64,000 bases of DNA from Panorpa germanica (taxonomy: Eukaryota > Arthropoda > Insecta > Mecoptera > Panorpidae): positions 682,001-746,000 of the forward strand of contig OY783223.1 of assembly GCA_963678705.1 (NCBI GenBank). The letters are read 5' to 3'. The notes below the pieces were generated by a model. That model ran no database searches and was not told where the DNA came from. It saw only the letters and a program-made list of their open reading frames with translations. Shown in pieces: positions 8,859 through 21,251 of the stretch; position 1 is the first letter of the stretch, and every line of letters starts with the position of its first letter. Both the position numbers and the translations under genes were made by a program.

Positions 8859-11800
8859 TAATTCCTCCAAAGATTCGAACCAAGAACAAAGTGTCGCTGC
8901 TCTTCTTAACCGATAAATGGGTTCAACGGAAGGGATTCAAAATAGAGTACAGCGTTGATTGTAAGAAAATCTTTATTGAATTTTATTAGAGAAGATAAGT
9001 GGTGGCAGTTTGTGGTGGAGCTGTTAACACAAAGAAGACAATTCAGTCCGTACCTGGGAATGAAGGCAATAGTTATGGGTCTTACATGAACTGCGTGTGG
9101 AATATAACTGCGCCAGAAAACAAACAAATAGTTCTTCGGTAATGTTTATATCTTTGCTAAACCGAACAACAATTCCTACACATGAAAATTTCCGTATTAG
9201 GGACCATCCATAACAATTTTAATGCTATTCTATTAATGACCAATATGTTTTTAAGTCTCACATACATTTTTTAAAACTTACTACTAATTTTTCAGTTTTT
9301 AAAGAAATAGTAACTTTTTTTAGATTTTATTACCCTGTTTCACTTTTTATATTTGAGATTGCATGTAATATCACAAAAATTTCTAAAATCCCTTCTCCCA
9401 CTTTCTTTGCGAGGTACGTAATTAGGTTGTGAACCTAATATTGACAAAGTTTTCTGTCAAAACCTCAAATATCTAATTATTTTTATTTAATGGGCGAATC
9501 GATTTTTCAATTGTTGATTGAAATTGATGTTAATAAATGTGTATTGGCGTGTCTATTTTATTAAATATCTAAATATTGACGGAGATACAGCAATTAAAAG
9601 TTTGAATTATAGTTTTAACGCTAGAAATGGTCGGCCATATTTGTATGACGTGAAATGCATTTTAAAGTCAGTTATTTGTTGAGTAGGTCAGTGCTGTGGT
9701 ATTGTTCTGTAGCTGTTGGTAGTCAAATAATGAAGTCAAGTCAAAGAATAGTAAGTTTTTATCTTATTTAACCCTGCCAAGGCAAACATAATATTGGAAT
9801 TTTATTGTTCCTTGAAATGACTGAAAATAATATTTGATATTTTGTTATATAAATACATTTAGCAGAGATTTATGAGCTGTAAGGTTGGTAACCTTACAAA
9901 AGGATTGTCATGTCACATGCACTTGGAATTTGTACAACGCTGAATCCCTATAATAATTAAAGAGACAAAATGACTTTTTTAATTGTTAATATCCCAACAT
10001 ATTTTGAGTTATTAAAAACTAATTGAACATTTGAGGTTCTAGTGACCCACTTTATCAATATATTGTACACTTTGATAGAAATTAAGACAAAGGACACAAG
10101 CCCATTCGCAATATTATAAAAGTTATAAACGATTCTAAACTAGTCATTTTTGTCCTTTTAATAATTAAAGAGCGTAGACATTTATAAAAAACGATTTACT
10201 ATTCGACGACATTGCTTCTTCACTTTCCCATTACTATTTACCAACCTTTATCATCACTCTTAAACAAGAGAAAAGCAAAAGAGATGCAGAACTAAACGTC
10301 AAAGCTATAGCAGCTGTTGCACCAACCCATAATGTGTAATATAAAACATAAAATAAATAACATCAACTTCTAACCGGAATATTACGCAGTAAAACAAAAT
10401 TCAAACGTATTTAATAAATTAAACACGACAATATACGTTTATTAATTAATATTTCAATAAAGAATTAAGAAATCAACGTCTAAAAATCAGTCCACAATTT
10501 AATTAATGGATGGTCTCTTATTTGAAAAGAAAAATACCTTTAGTATGTTATTGTAGTAAATAGATCTTGTTATATCTATTAAGTTTTATAAACAAAAACT
10601 TTTTATCTTTACAACAACTTTAATTCCCTTTCAGGTTCAATGTTTTCGAATTGGAGCACAACTCTCAATGTATTTTCGATTCTCTCTCTGTCTACAATGG
10701 CTTCCAAGCAAACCAAACCATGAGATTGGCTCACATTTGTGGAAATATGACCAACAATCTACCATTATTGAAATCAACCAGTAACAAAATGTCCGTGGTG
10801 TTGAAGACTGATGGCAGCAATCACTTCAGAGGATTCAGCGCTAATGTTATCTTCACATACGGTAATAAAAACATGTGGAATAAGGTTTACTGAGTTAGTG
10901 AAATTAGCAGAGGTGTGCGTTTTTAAATACATATACTCAAAATGCAAATACAAAATAGTAAATACCTATTTTCTATTTTGTATTTAAATATCTTTTGAGA
11001 GAATAGAATTTTATATTTTATTTAAAAAACTTTTACAAACCTATTTGGAAAATACGAAAATACTTTTTTCATTTTTGTTACTTCATAGTGTTAATCAGTA
11101 AATATTATTTTTTGAATATAAACTTAAAACCCCACCAACATTAGCACCATCTATGATCTAAAAGTATCTGCACAATTGTCTTAATATTTCTAATTTAAAA
11201 TGATAGATGTGCCTATTATTTTATTATTCTTCCTGTTACCCCAACCATAAGACATCTGATTTTCGTTTACCTAAATTCGTTTATCATATTTTCTCGTTCA
11301 TTATTTGTCTTACCACAAGACAATCACTCCACTACATTCCTTACTGAAATATATATACATACTACCCCCACATGCGACATCCAACATTTATATATTTTCA
11401 TTCATAAGTTGACATTATTTAGGCATGTGTTGTACTTTTAACGTACAGACTAGTGCGACATAAACATGCGACACTAATAAAACCCTTACTTTTGCTATTT
11501 TTAAAATTGTATTATATTTATTATAAGTATATTATATTTGTATTTTTATGAAACAAAAATGTTTCAAAACAACGACGGTCTTTATCAAAGAGAATTCTCA
11601 GAATTATTAAAAAAATAACATTTATATTAGTAACATAAAGAGTATTCTATTTTCTCAAAAGTATTTTGTATTTAAATACTAACATGAAATTTATTTTTTA
11701 TTTTGTATTTGAAATAGAAAAATAACGAGGTATTTACATTTTGTATTTAAATGCTTTTAAAAAGCATTTGTGCACATCTCTGTAAATTAGCTTACTAATA

Positions 11801-14800
11801 ATCGATGATAATTTCTTACAGGTGAGAGCGCTGGATGCGGTGGTACCATCCGATTGAACACAACGGCGAAGATATTTGAGCTACCAAGTAATTTAAAAGA
11901 CTCCAGTGGATATTTCCTGAATTTGGATTGTCACTGGGTTGTTACCAGCTTACCTGGTACTAACATCCAATTCACTTTTAACGAACTGCATTTAGCTCCT
12001 TGTCCAAACCACACCAGAAACGCCACTGAATGCACTTGCGACTTTGTAGAGGTAATATATTAATACCATCAGATTTAAAAGTTAAAGATACGCATGATTT
12101 TATGTATTGATAATATTTTAAGATTCGTGACGGAATGGGACCCTTCTCCGAACTTATTGGACGCTACTGTGGACACAACTTACCGACCAGTGTCTTGACT
12201 TCGTCTTCATCAGCTTGGATACGATTCACAAGTGACGGCGTGTCCACCAGCAACGGGTTCAAAATCACCATGGAGAACGTTCCTTGTAAGAAATTGAAAT
12301 TCTACATTATAGGCGCTTTAGGTTTTCACTTGGTTCGATTGGCATGACAAAGAAACATTGATATTTACAAATTTATAGCGTAATAGATTAAGAGTCGGTT
12401 GCTGAATTCATGATGTGAAATAATAGTATGCCAATCGTGATTCTGCTACAATATTTGTAGAGAGAATTTATTGTTATGACCGTAATCATAATATAAGGTC
12501 ACTATAGTCCTTAAAAAAGGTTATAACAGCAGTATAAATCTATAATACGACAATGAATTTTATCTTTTTCGTTTCTATACACATTATAGAAAAATAAGTG
12601 ATTCAGTGCTTTTTAGTTATATCCGCAGTTATACTCCATAACTTGTTTTAAGTATGAGTCGCCGCCGAACTCTCGTAATTTGAACTATACCTTCTTCATA
12701 CGTTAACAAAAACTCTTTTAATTTTGTTTTTTAATGATTTTAATTCTTTTAATTGTAATGAGCTTGTGAACCATATCTTAATTTCTAAAAGAAACTGTAC
12801 TACATATTGATAAAGTGGGCTAGTACATCTATTTAATCCTTAATAACTTCTATAATATTTCTAATTGAATAAAAATAATTGAATATTTAAGGTTTTTAAA
12901 ACCAACTTTATCAACACACAGTGCAAGATTAATAAAATCGATTACTTATTATTCTAGACTTCAATTTTAACTGTAAAACAGAATTTCAAATTTTAAAAAG
13001 CTGCTTAATGTCAATAATAATACATAATTCATAAATAATAATTTCTAATCTGTTTAATCTTTCGGATATTTAAAGAATAGAAATGTATTAGCATATGTTT
13101 CGTAGATATATTTATTAGTTAATAATCCGATTCTGATCAAAATTGTGAAAATAAAGCGCTTATATTCATTAATCTATCTAATCTAACAAAAGTTACATAG
13201 TACGTCAAATACGTAAAATAAATCTAACCTTTTGCGTATTAGTATACTTATAAAATTGTTTATGGATTATAAAATTTGAAGAACACATTTTTTAATAATT
13301 AAAGGCATGAAATAAGACCTTTTTGGATTAAATATTAGTAGGTATTGTTGTAAGTAAAATATTACAGGGAATGTTATGCCGGTTTCACACCAGAGAGACA
13401 GTTTTGAAAACAGTTTTGTTGTCAAAAAACAAAACAAAAACATGTTTTGTTTTATTTTAAAACAGTTCTGCTTTTCGAATACAGACTGTTCACAGTGAAC
13501 AGACTGGTTTTGTTTTTAGTGTTTTTCTGTGTGTCTCATAAAAATTATAAACATGATAAACAACTGACAAGCGCAAATGTTCACAAAAAACAAAACTGCG
13601 TGTTAAACCAAGCAGACTAAAAAACAACAACAAACGTGTTTTCCTTTGATCTTACCGACTCCAGATAAGAATGTGTTTTGTTTACAAAAACAGCAACAAA
13701 AGACAAAAATGTTTTAATAACTGTCTCTTTGGTGTAAACATTGATGTTTTTAGCGGGTATCTATAGGGTCTTTCAATAATAGCGATCATTTTATATCAAT
13801 AGAGAAACACAATATTTCTGAGTAAAGGTGGTGATATTTTTATATTAACCTAAAGTACAAACTCTGAGGTTAGCAACGAAACACAATATCTGCCAAATGT
13901 CAGCGAAATATTGCGTTTTTCTAGTGATTTAAAATAACCGCTCTTGTTGAAAGTCTTTGTAACATTATATATCTAGATACAGCTTCAGATACTATTGTAT
14001 CTATATATTAAATGTATCTTATTTACAGCGATGTGCGGGCCAGTCATTCTGAATGCTACAACCTCTGTGCAAGTACTTAAATCACCCAACTATCCTAACA
14101 AGTATTCCCCAAATACGCGATGCATCTGGAGCATTATTGGACCTCCAGAAAAACGTTTGCATATCCACATCAAGAATCTAGATCTTCAAGGAGTAGATCC
14201 TGATGGACAATGCTCTCATGATGCCTTAATACTGGCAGAAAAATCAGTAAGTAGTTTTCAAAATAGCATCTTTCTTTATTTAAATTTATTTATTTCGAAT
14301 TCTTTTAGCATACCAATATGATCGAAGAAGGATTGGGAGAAGATTTAGTGTTCGGTGGTGGACAGACGTATAACTCACCCTCTTCCTTTTACATGGTAAG
14401 TCACAGTATATGCGCAGTAGCATTGGATTCAACGGCATTAATGCTATTTCTTTTGTTTCATTTAACAGGGATCACGCAATCCAACTCACAAGCATTATTT
14501 ATGTGGCAATAATCGTCCAACCGCTGATTATTATTTGGGGTATGATTCAAGAGTGACTTTTGTGACAGATGGAGATACAGAACAAACAGGATTCGAACTG
14601 GAGTACTCAGCAGCAGGTTCTGTACTCCTTTTTCCTCCACATTTATGTTTCCATGTTTCGTTTTATCTAAATAATTACAAAACCTATGCAATAAAATAAC
14701 TCTTTATACCAGTAAACATTTTGGAGTCACTTTGCTTCTGTCATGAAAGAATGGGCTTGTGTCCTCATTTTTTAGTGCTCGAGTTAATGAATGTGTATTG

Positions 14801-17800
14801 GCGTGTAGTCTATGAGATATAGCAATTAAAAGTTTGAATTGTAGTTTCAGTGCTAGAAATGGTCAGCCATATTTGTATGACGTGAAATGCATTTTAACGT
14901 CAGTTATTTGTTGAGTAGGTCAGTGCTGTGGTAATGTTTTGTAGCTGTTGGTAGTCGAAATAATCAATAATTAACAGACATAATATGGGAATTTTATTGT
15001 TCCTTGAAATAGATGTAAATAATATTTGATATTTTGATATATAAATACATATAGCAGAGATTTATGAGCTGTAAGTTTGGTAACCTGTAAACTTGCTAGA
15101 GTTCTATCTTGAATATGCTTGAATATGTATAAAAGAGATAGCAACTAGCGGCTGTGATGTCACATGTAGTTGGAATGTTGTCCAACGTTGAATCCCTTTA
15201 ATAATTAAAGAGACAAAATGACTTTTTTAATTGTTAATATCTCCTGAAATATGAGGAGTTATTAAAAAATAATTGGACATTTGAGGTTCTAGTAACCCAC
15301 TTTATCAATATATTGTACACTTTTATAGAAATTAAGACATAGGGCACAAGCCCATTGAAGTGCAGTAGTGATAGAAACGTCACAAAACAGGATACTGCAC
15401 CAAATTCTTTACTGTGGAGTTACTAAATTAGATATTTTTGCAGGCTGTTCGAGGAATTACTCCAGCATTCAAGGTCGCCTGCTGAGCGACCACCTGGAGG
15501 TCTGTACCATCGTCATTACTGCACCAGAGAATCATACAATTTCTTTATTTTTCCAAAGTTTCCTTATGATGGATTCCTCCGATTGCACAACATTAGGACT
15601 CGAAGTAAGCAAACTATAATTTGTTTTTTACAACAAGTATGAACTTTTTGTAAAGTTTTTCTCTGACGTTAACATATTAACAAACAAATGAATATCACAC
15701 TTATCCAATTCCTGACGCATTACGTCAGGGAAAAAGTTACAAAATAAGGCACTGAATTGGGTCAATGAATATATTTCGTCAATGTTGCCAGTAATTAATT
15801 TTTTATCTTTTTTTCAGATTCGCGAGGGTACCAATTTAGCGCTGGTATCCAAGTTGTGCGGTTATTCAACTCCAAGCCCTGTTTTTACCGATACCTACAT
15901 CGTGCAGCTGCGCTTCTTCGGAGATAACATAGGATACGGCATGTACGACATCATCTACACAGCTACTGATAAAGGTACGCGTTTAAGGACGTGACATTAT
16001 ATGTATCGGATTCCTTAAGCATATATTCGATAATGTTTTTTGACGACACAGTTAATATATAATTATTTCTATAATTACTACATGATAAAATAATATTTAA
16101 GGGGTTACATGGGTTTCGTGTGTTCAAAAAAATTTTTTTTTTTTTGGCTTATTAATTTCTACAACATCTCAAGAATATTATACTAAATTCTCAAGTCGAT
16201 CCGAATAATAGTTTCGGAGATACAGCCTTTGGAAGGTGTGCGCTCCAAGTCAGTTTTATTGTTATTAAAAAGTTTAAACGCGTTTTTCTGGGAACCGTGT
16301 TTTCAAAGTCGGTTGTCAAATTTTCTCGAAAACTACTCAACCGATCTTGATGAAATTTTACACAGGTGTTTGAGATACAATTTACTCGTGCTTAACAGAA
16401 GGATTTTTTTTTTCAATTGCAACTATTTTAAAAAAAACAAAATATCAAGCAAATTTACCGAAATTTTCATTTTTTTGGAAAAATGTATGCCAAAACTCCA
16501 ATTTTTACTTTTTTTTTCTTTCCTTCTGTTAAGCACGAGTTTATGGTCTTACCTAAAACACTTATTTTTGTTTTTTCAGTTTAGATAATCCTGTCAGGAG
16601 TTATGCTGACAACGCGGAAGCACCTTTTTTTCGAGGCGTCACCGGAAATGACGTCACAATAGAGGAGTTTTAATTTTTTTTTTTTGAAAATTTCAGAAAT
16701 TATTCTTTAAATATGTATCTATAAGACAGAAAAAAGTTTGAATTAAATAAATAATTTTTTACATAGAAAAAAAAAATATTGAAAATAGGCCTTTTTTTAC
16801 CCCACGAAACCCATGTAACCCCTTAAAGAATACTTTGTGATATTCTCATAAATAAATATCAAGAAATGAGGCATTGACAGCGAATCTCCGCTGACGTCAC
16901 AAAAAAACTCATAACTCATCACTGGATTATTTAAAACCAAAAAACCAAAATGATTTCACTAGTTGATAAGCTTCTGCGGGTAACCCTGTCGAGTTTTTCT
17001 TTTTTTTTTATTGATTTTTCAATTTTCTACAGCACTTTAAAATCAAAATACCGATCAAAAATTTTGTTATATAAAATTAAAAAATAAAATAAAACTCGAT
17101 AGCGTTACCTCGGCATTTATGTAAAGAAAGAGTGTGCAAAATTTCAAAAGGAACGCTCCAGTAGATTTTGAGCTAGAGAGGGCACCGACTCTGAAAAAGC
17201 TAAGTGTGAGTAAAACGCGTTTAAAAGTGTCAAAGAAAGACGAAACCAGGCCAGAGGGGTAAAGACTTAGAACTCTATATCTCCGACAGTTTTACTCCAA
17301 TCGACTTTAAATTTTCACACAATAAACTTAATATATTGTACATTAATATAATTAAAAGAAAAAAATACTGTTTTAATTGTTAATATCTCGTAAAATATAG
17401 AGAGTTATTTGAGGTCCTGGTAGCCAACTTTATCAATATATTGCAAAGTTTTATAGAAATTCATGAACTGTTTCAGGAAAAGGCTGTGGAGGCACATTGT
17501 TCAACTACGGAGGCATCTTCACCAGCCCCATGTACCCAGCAAGCTATCGAGAGGAGAAGGATTGCAGATGGGATGTTGCAGTGCCCCACGGTTCGGTGGT
17601 TGTCCTAAAGTTCGATATGTTTGACCTAGGATCAGCAGAATTGTGTGAAACAAATTACCTTGAACTCATAGAAGTGCACCGGGAAACTGGCAGCGAGATT
17701 ATGAAGACCAGATACTGTGGAGGGGTAAGTTTAACGTATTGGTATTATTATTTATTATTACTCGGCTTATTTATTTGAATAATTTTTAGGATACGCCTGC

Positions 17801-18925
17801 AAACTTCTATAGCGCAACCAATGAATTGGCGGTTCGCTATGTAACGACTGTTAATAACGGCGGAACCGGATGGACTGCTACTTTCATAGCGACGCTACCA
17901 GGTACGGATGTTGTCTCACGACAGTACTACTTTCTTTGACTATCAGGTTATCTATACGGCGACAGAAGAAATTCGTCTTGCAGTGTCGCATAGTATTATG
18001 CGGTATCTTTCACACGGCGTGACTTTTATCGAATAGTAACCGAACAAGTGTTCAGTGCCGAAGTGTCATTTACACGTGTTTCAAGTTTATTATTAGAAAA
18101 TATTCAGCGAATCTTTTATAGATAATGATTTATTGATTTCATTGATGAAACAAAAGTCCGTTTTGTGAGATAACGCTATGGAATTATATAAAAATCGCGT
18201 TGCAACTCAAGCGGCGTTGCAACTTAATCAACAATAATTCGGCTACTGTAAATTCTAGCAGTACAAATCTAACAACACCGAAATCTATTGATACGTATAG
18301 TTTAAGAGATAGTTACTACTTTTCACGGTAGCATAAAATCAATGCATCACGCGTTAAGTAGACGAACTGCCTTGATATTTATATTAACGTTTTTATTTCT
18401 TTAAATATTTAAAAGTTCACAAAACTGTAATTCATCAAATTTGAATACAGTTTTACCGCTTGTTTTAGATATGCATAATACGTCATAGAAAAAATAAGTA
18501 ATCGAGTATATTTTTCCTTTTTCTCAACCTTTGTAAAATAAAACTTGATGGGATACACAACGCAATTGTTAGTAGTAAATGAGGTATTGCACAATCCGAC
18601 ACACGTATGCATCTCTGTAAAGAAATATATATAATAAAGAATATAAATAAAAGAAATTGCAAATCTGAGAACGTTACGTACAATGCATTAGAATTTTCTA
18701 TAACGTTGAACCCCTTTCATAATTAAAGAGACAAAATGCTTTTCTTAATTCTTAATATCTCCTTGAGTTATTTGAGGTCCTGAGAGCCAACTTTATCAAT
18801 AGTACAGTTTAATAGAAATTTGGTCATGATTTACAAATCCATTTTTGTTTTTTCATGATTGTTGTTTACATAACTGTTTTAAGTAAAATTATATTTTTTC
18901 AGGAGCTGAAGTTTCAACATGGTAA
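8859..18925 (+). CDS. Cubilin-like multi-CUB protein, copy A (5'-truncated, 13 exons)
   Basis: Exons: <8859-8960, 9009-9138, 10635-10861, 11822-12051, 12123-12285, 14029-14246, 14309-14395, 14469-14616, 15444-15604, 15818-15974, 17477-17724, 17790-17901, 18903-18925 (stop TAA). All introns are GT-AG. The joined frame is open and encodes the C-terminal half of one CUB domain (GFKIEYS) and five full ones, then a short tail GAEVSTW. Every domain boundary is a phase-1 intron, typical of shuffled extracellular modules. Each domain starts with a Cys near Gly (VCGGAV, AGCGGT, MCGPVI, GCSRNY, KGCGGT). Domains 2-4 keep the Cys-x-x-Asp of calcium-binding CUB domains (CIFD, CTCD, CSHD); the last two do not. 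CUB domains bind proteins outside the cell, as in the endocytic receptor cubilin. No start or signal peptide is visible because a repeat replaces the upstream gene. Whether it is expressed is unknown. Confidence 0.8.
9489..10106 (+). mobile_element. MITE-1 copy in CUB-A intron 2
   Basis: MITE-1 family: about 630 bp with 16-bp perfect terminal inverted repeats, AATGGGCTTGTGTCCT and its complement. This copy keeps the right end (AGGACACAAGCCCATT, to 10106), but its left end is damaged, reading AATGGGCGAATCG instead of the full repeat. Its interior holds the family landmarks TGACGTGAAATGC, TTTATTGTTCCTTGAAAT and CCCTATAATAATTAAAGAGA. Non-coding, no target duplication resolved. Confidence 0.8.
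10908..11782. mobile_element. hAT-like MITE in CUB-A intron 3, 875 bp
   Basis: It begins CAGAGGTGTGC and ends GCACATCTCTG, matching the hAT terminal pattern CAGNGNTGTGC. The flanks are near-identical 8-mers: GAAATTAG at 10900-10907 and TAAATTAG at 11783-11790, consistent with the 8-bp target duplication of hAT elements. The interior is AT-rich with repeated TATTTAAATAC motifs and no transposase. Confidence 0.85.
13381..13740. mobile_element. MITE with GGTTTCACACC termini, copy in CUB-A intron 5
   Basis: The left end GGTTTCACACCAGAGAGACAG pairs imperfectly with the right end CTGTCTCTTTGGTGTAAAC. The interior is dominated by AAAACA/TGTTTT tracts. The same element lies in the equivalent intron-side position of CUB copy B (31557-31894), so it was present before the duplication. 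Confidence 0.75.
13767..13956. mobile_element. Small MITE, about 190 bp, next to exon 6 of CUB-A
   Basis: Long imperfect inverted repeat: GGTCTTTCAATAATAGCG at the left and CGCTCTTGTTGAAAGTC at the right, with further pairing of ACACAATATTTC against GAAATATTGCGT. Also present before copy B exon 1 at 31921-32109. Almost the entire element can fold on itself. Confidence 0.7.
14709..15416. mobile_element. MITE-5 copy split by a nested MITE-1 (CUB-A intron 8)
   Basis: The left part CCAGTAAACATTTTGGAGTC (14709) and the right part CACCAAATTCTTTACTG (to about 15413) are the two ends of MITE-5, described intact at 37705-37957. Between them lies a MITE-1 insertion at 14750-15356, bounded by AATGGGCTTGTGTCCT and GGGCACAAGCCCATT. 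The same nested arrangement occurs in copy B (about 32857-33617). Confidence 0.75.
14750..15356 (+). mobile_element. MITE-1 copy in CUB-A intron 8
   Basis: Bounded by AATGGGCTTGTGTCCT and, one base different, AGGGCACAAGCCCATT. It differs internally from the intron-2 copy: it has a segment TAAACTTGCTAGAGTTCTATC absent there. That difference lets the crossover in copy C be mapped. Confidence 0.85.
16101..16822. mobile_element. piggyBac-like MITE, 722 bp, CUB-A intron 10
   Basis: Starts GGGGTTACATGGGTTTCGTG and ends CACGAAACCCATGTAACCCC, a 20-bp perfect terminal inverted repeat. It is flanked by TTAA on both sides (16097-16100 and 16823-16826), the piggyBac target. Copies B and C keep the empty single TTAA at 34338-34341 and 59764-59767, so the insertion is later than the duplications. 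It holds no transposase; a 119-codon frame inside is accidental. Confidence 0.92.
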
Positions 18926-19150
18926 AATAATGTTCCAAGATATTTTGTTTAGATGGCGGTGACTTGAATTGAAAAAATGAAAATTAATTTTATTAATAGT
19001 TTATTAGTTATTAAAAATTATAATTTAAAAATATCAATCAATATACTATAAAGTTCTTTTATTTATGTGTTATTATTACTCTCTTTTTGGAATGGTAAAA
19101 CTTTCCTTTCCCTATCATTCTAAAATGGCCTGGTATCCATGAAAATATGC

Positions 19151-19344
19151 AATGGGCTTGTGTACTTATTTTTTAGTGGTCGATTTTTCAATTATTGATT
19201 GAAATTGATGTTAATAAATATGTATTGGCGTGTCTATTTTATTAAATATCCAAATGTTGACGGAGATATAGCAATTAAAAATTTGAATTGTAGTTTTAAC
19301 GCTAGAAATGGTCGGCCATATTTATGACGTAACATGTCTGTACT
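19151..19344 (+). mobile_element. MITE-1, left part only
   Basis: Starts AATGGGCTTGTGTACTT and follows the family as far as the TATTTATGACGTAAC segment, where it is replaced by the next element at 19350. Equivalent truncated copies follow CUB-B (37244-37430) and CUB-C (62213-62398), so this is an ancestral truncation. Confidence 0.7.
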
Positions 19345-19349
19345 ATTAA

Positions 19350-19991
19350 GGGGTGGTCTAGAGCTTATAATAAATGTAATGAAAAACGATATTTGAATTT
19401 TTTAGGCTTATTATTACACTTATTCTACATACAAAAAAACATTTATGAAATGGAAAAGAATGGTTAATTATTTTTAAAACCTGGACGGTGTTACCGATTT
19501 TGGCTCTTCCATTTATCTGATAAATAAATACCAAGAAAATTAATTATTAGTATGAGTATAGTTATGGTCGGAACTAGAGAAAAAGAAATAATTAAAAATT
19601 GACAAAATGGCGCTCTTTTTAAATTGAAGTTCTAAAAACCGGGTTTTTTTTACCAGTAATTTAATGAAAAAAATACGAAATTATTGAAATAAAAAAATGA
19701 TTCTAGTTCCAACGATAGCTATTGATGTTGTGAGTAACATATTAAAATTTCAGACGATTCGGTTAAAAAGCTTTTTTTCTACCTCATCATCATGCCGAAA
19801 AAAGTAGCTTTGAGATAAATGGGATTAAAGTTTTAAGTATGGATGTTGCTATATGGTGTATCCTATGGCTATATGGCTATTGATATATGCTAAAACGGCT
19901 GTAGAAACGAAATTATTCTTAAAAGGCTTTACTTTCGAAATATCAAAAAAAAAAAAAAGAAAAACTATTTTGGGAAAATTCTAGACCAACT
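19350..19991. mobile_element. Element with GGGGTGGTCTAGA termini, copy A
   Basis: Preceded by TTAA, it starts GGGGTGGTCTAGAGC and ends near TTCTAGACCAACTTC; copy B reads TTCTAGACCACCTTC (37431-38388). The inverted ends are about 11-13 bp. The left TTAA is not matched on the right, so the type is unsure. In copy A this element preserves the empty site (TATGAGTATAG, TG at 19553-19554) of the MITE-5 insertion seen in copy B. Confidence 0.6.
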
Positions 19992-20202
19992 TCTTTTCTA
20001 TGGATAAGAGCTCTGTGTTGAATATGCTATCTCTTTTACGCTCTGTTGTATGAAAGAGATGACAACCTAGCGGACGCGATGTTACATGTGTTGATAAAAG
20101 AAATTGGACATTTCAGGTTCTAATACCCAACTTTATCAATATATAGTACAGTTTTATAGAAGTTAAGGCATAAGACACTTGGCCATTTAATAATTAGTTA
20201 TT

Positions 20203-20785
20203 TAAATTGGCTTGTGTCCTATGTCTTAATTTCTATAAAAGTGTACTATATATTGATAAAGTGGGTTACTAGAACCTGAAATGTTCAATTATTTTTTAAT
20301 AACTCCTTATATGTTAAGAGATATTAAGAATTAAAAAAGTCATTTTGTCTCTTTAATTATTAAAGGGATTCAACGTTGTACACATTCCAAGTGAATGTGA
20401 CATCACAATCATAGTGTAAGGTTACCAACCTTACAGCTCATAACTATCAAATATTATTTACAGCTATTTCAAGGAACAATAAAATTTCAATATTATGTCT
20501 GCCTTAGCAGGGTTAAATAAAATAAAAATTTATTATTCTTTGACTTGACTTGATTATAGACTACCAACAGCTACAAAAAATTACCACAGCACTGACCTGC
20601 TCAACAAATAACTGACGTTAAAATGCATTTCTAGCGCTAAAACTACAATTCAAACTTTTAATTGCTATATCTCTGTCAACATTTAGATATTTAATAAAAT
20701 AGACACGCCAATACACATTTATTAACATCAAGTTCAATCAACAATTGAAAAATCGACCACTACAAAATGAGAACACAAGCCCATT
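20203..20785 (-). mobile_element. MITE-1 copy, reverse orientation
   Basis: The reverse-oriented family text runs from TTGGCTTGTGTCCTATG to GAACACAAGCCCATT. It lies between the end of CUB-A and the leader of ZNF1. A partial relic of the same family precedes it at about 20095-20190. Confidence 0.8.
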
Positions 20786-20813
20786 TCATACTACCCATAT
20801 TGCAGATTGTAGA

Positions 20814-21150
20814 TTATTAACTCGGTCGATAACAAAGAAGACTGTGCTGTCAAAGTATACTTTCCTTAATATCATCTTTAATTAATATAAATTCAGTTAT
20901 GACAGAACCAAATTATTCGTCAATAAAATGTACATTTGTTGTTGAAATAATAAACAATTTAGTATATGTGTTTAAGTCGTTGATGGGTCGTAGAATGACT
21001 GATGTGTGCAAAGTGACGCTAGATGGTATCACTGATAACAGAAATTGCTGATGCTATAGGTACTGCTAATGGATGTGTAAAACATGGCCGATTATAATCT
21101 AGTGATAGTGTCATTGCAAACAACAAACAGAACCTTTATCAGTTGTGCAC
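20814..21150 (+). promoter_or_regulatory. Conserved ZNF upstream region, copy 1
   Basis: Sequence from TAGATTATTAACTCGGTCG through TGGCCGATTATAATC is shared with 38688-39010 and 52022-52350, always the same distance class ahead of a ZNF start codon. It is where the promoter and leader of these genes would lie. No TATA box or initiator is certain. It contains a short upstream ORF starting ATGGCCGATTATAAT. Confidence 0.4.
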
Positions 21151-21251
21151 TGGTGAATCTTAAGAGAATTGAACTGTGTAAAAGGATCAAAGTGCAAATG
21201 TTAAATATTTCCTTGTATCAAATATACGAACGTCTATTAAACAAAATATAT

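Noticed and set aside
9009-9138. Copy A exon 2 as a broken exon because its acceptor region differs from copy C
   Set aside because: Copy A lacks about 20 bp before the exon, but GTGGTGGCAG still provides an AG at the right place, leaving a 48-bp intron, which is short but possible. I kept it as an exon with this caveat.
13881-14028. Possible extra exon in CUB-A intron 5
   Set aside because: The sequence is the arm of an inverted-repeat MITE and is non-coding in copy B as well.
14318-14512. 64-codon frame running over CUB exons (also 32472-32666)
   Set aside because: It reads across a GT-AG intron. The exon phases and the CUB homology support splicing at 14395/14469 instead.
16229-16588. 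119-codon frame inside the piggyBac-like MITE
   Set aside because: Rich in Phe/Leu from T runs, no DDD transposase motifs, and the element is far too short to be autonomous.
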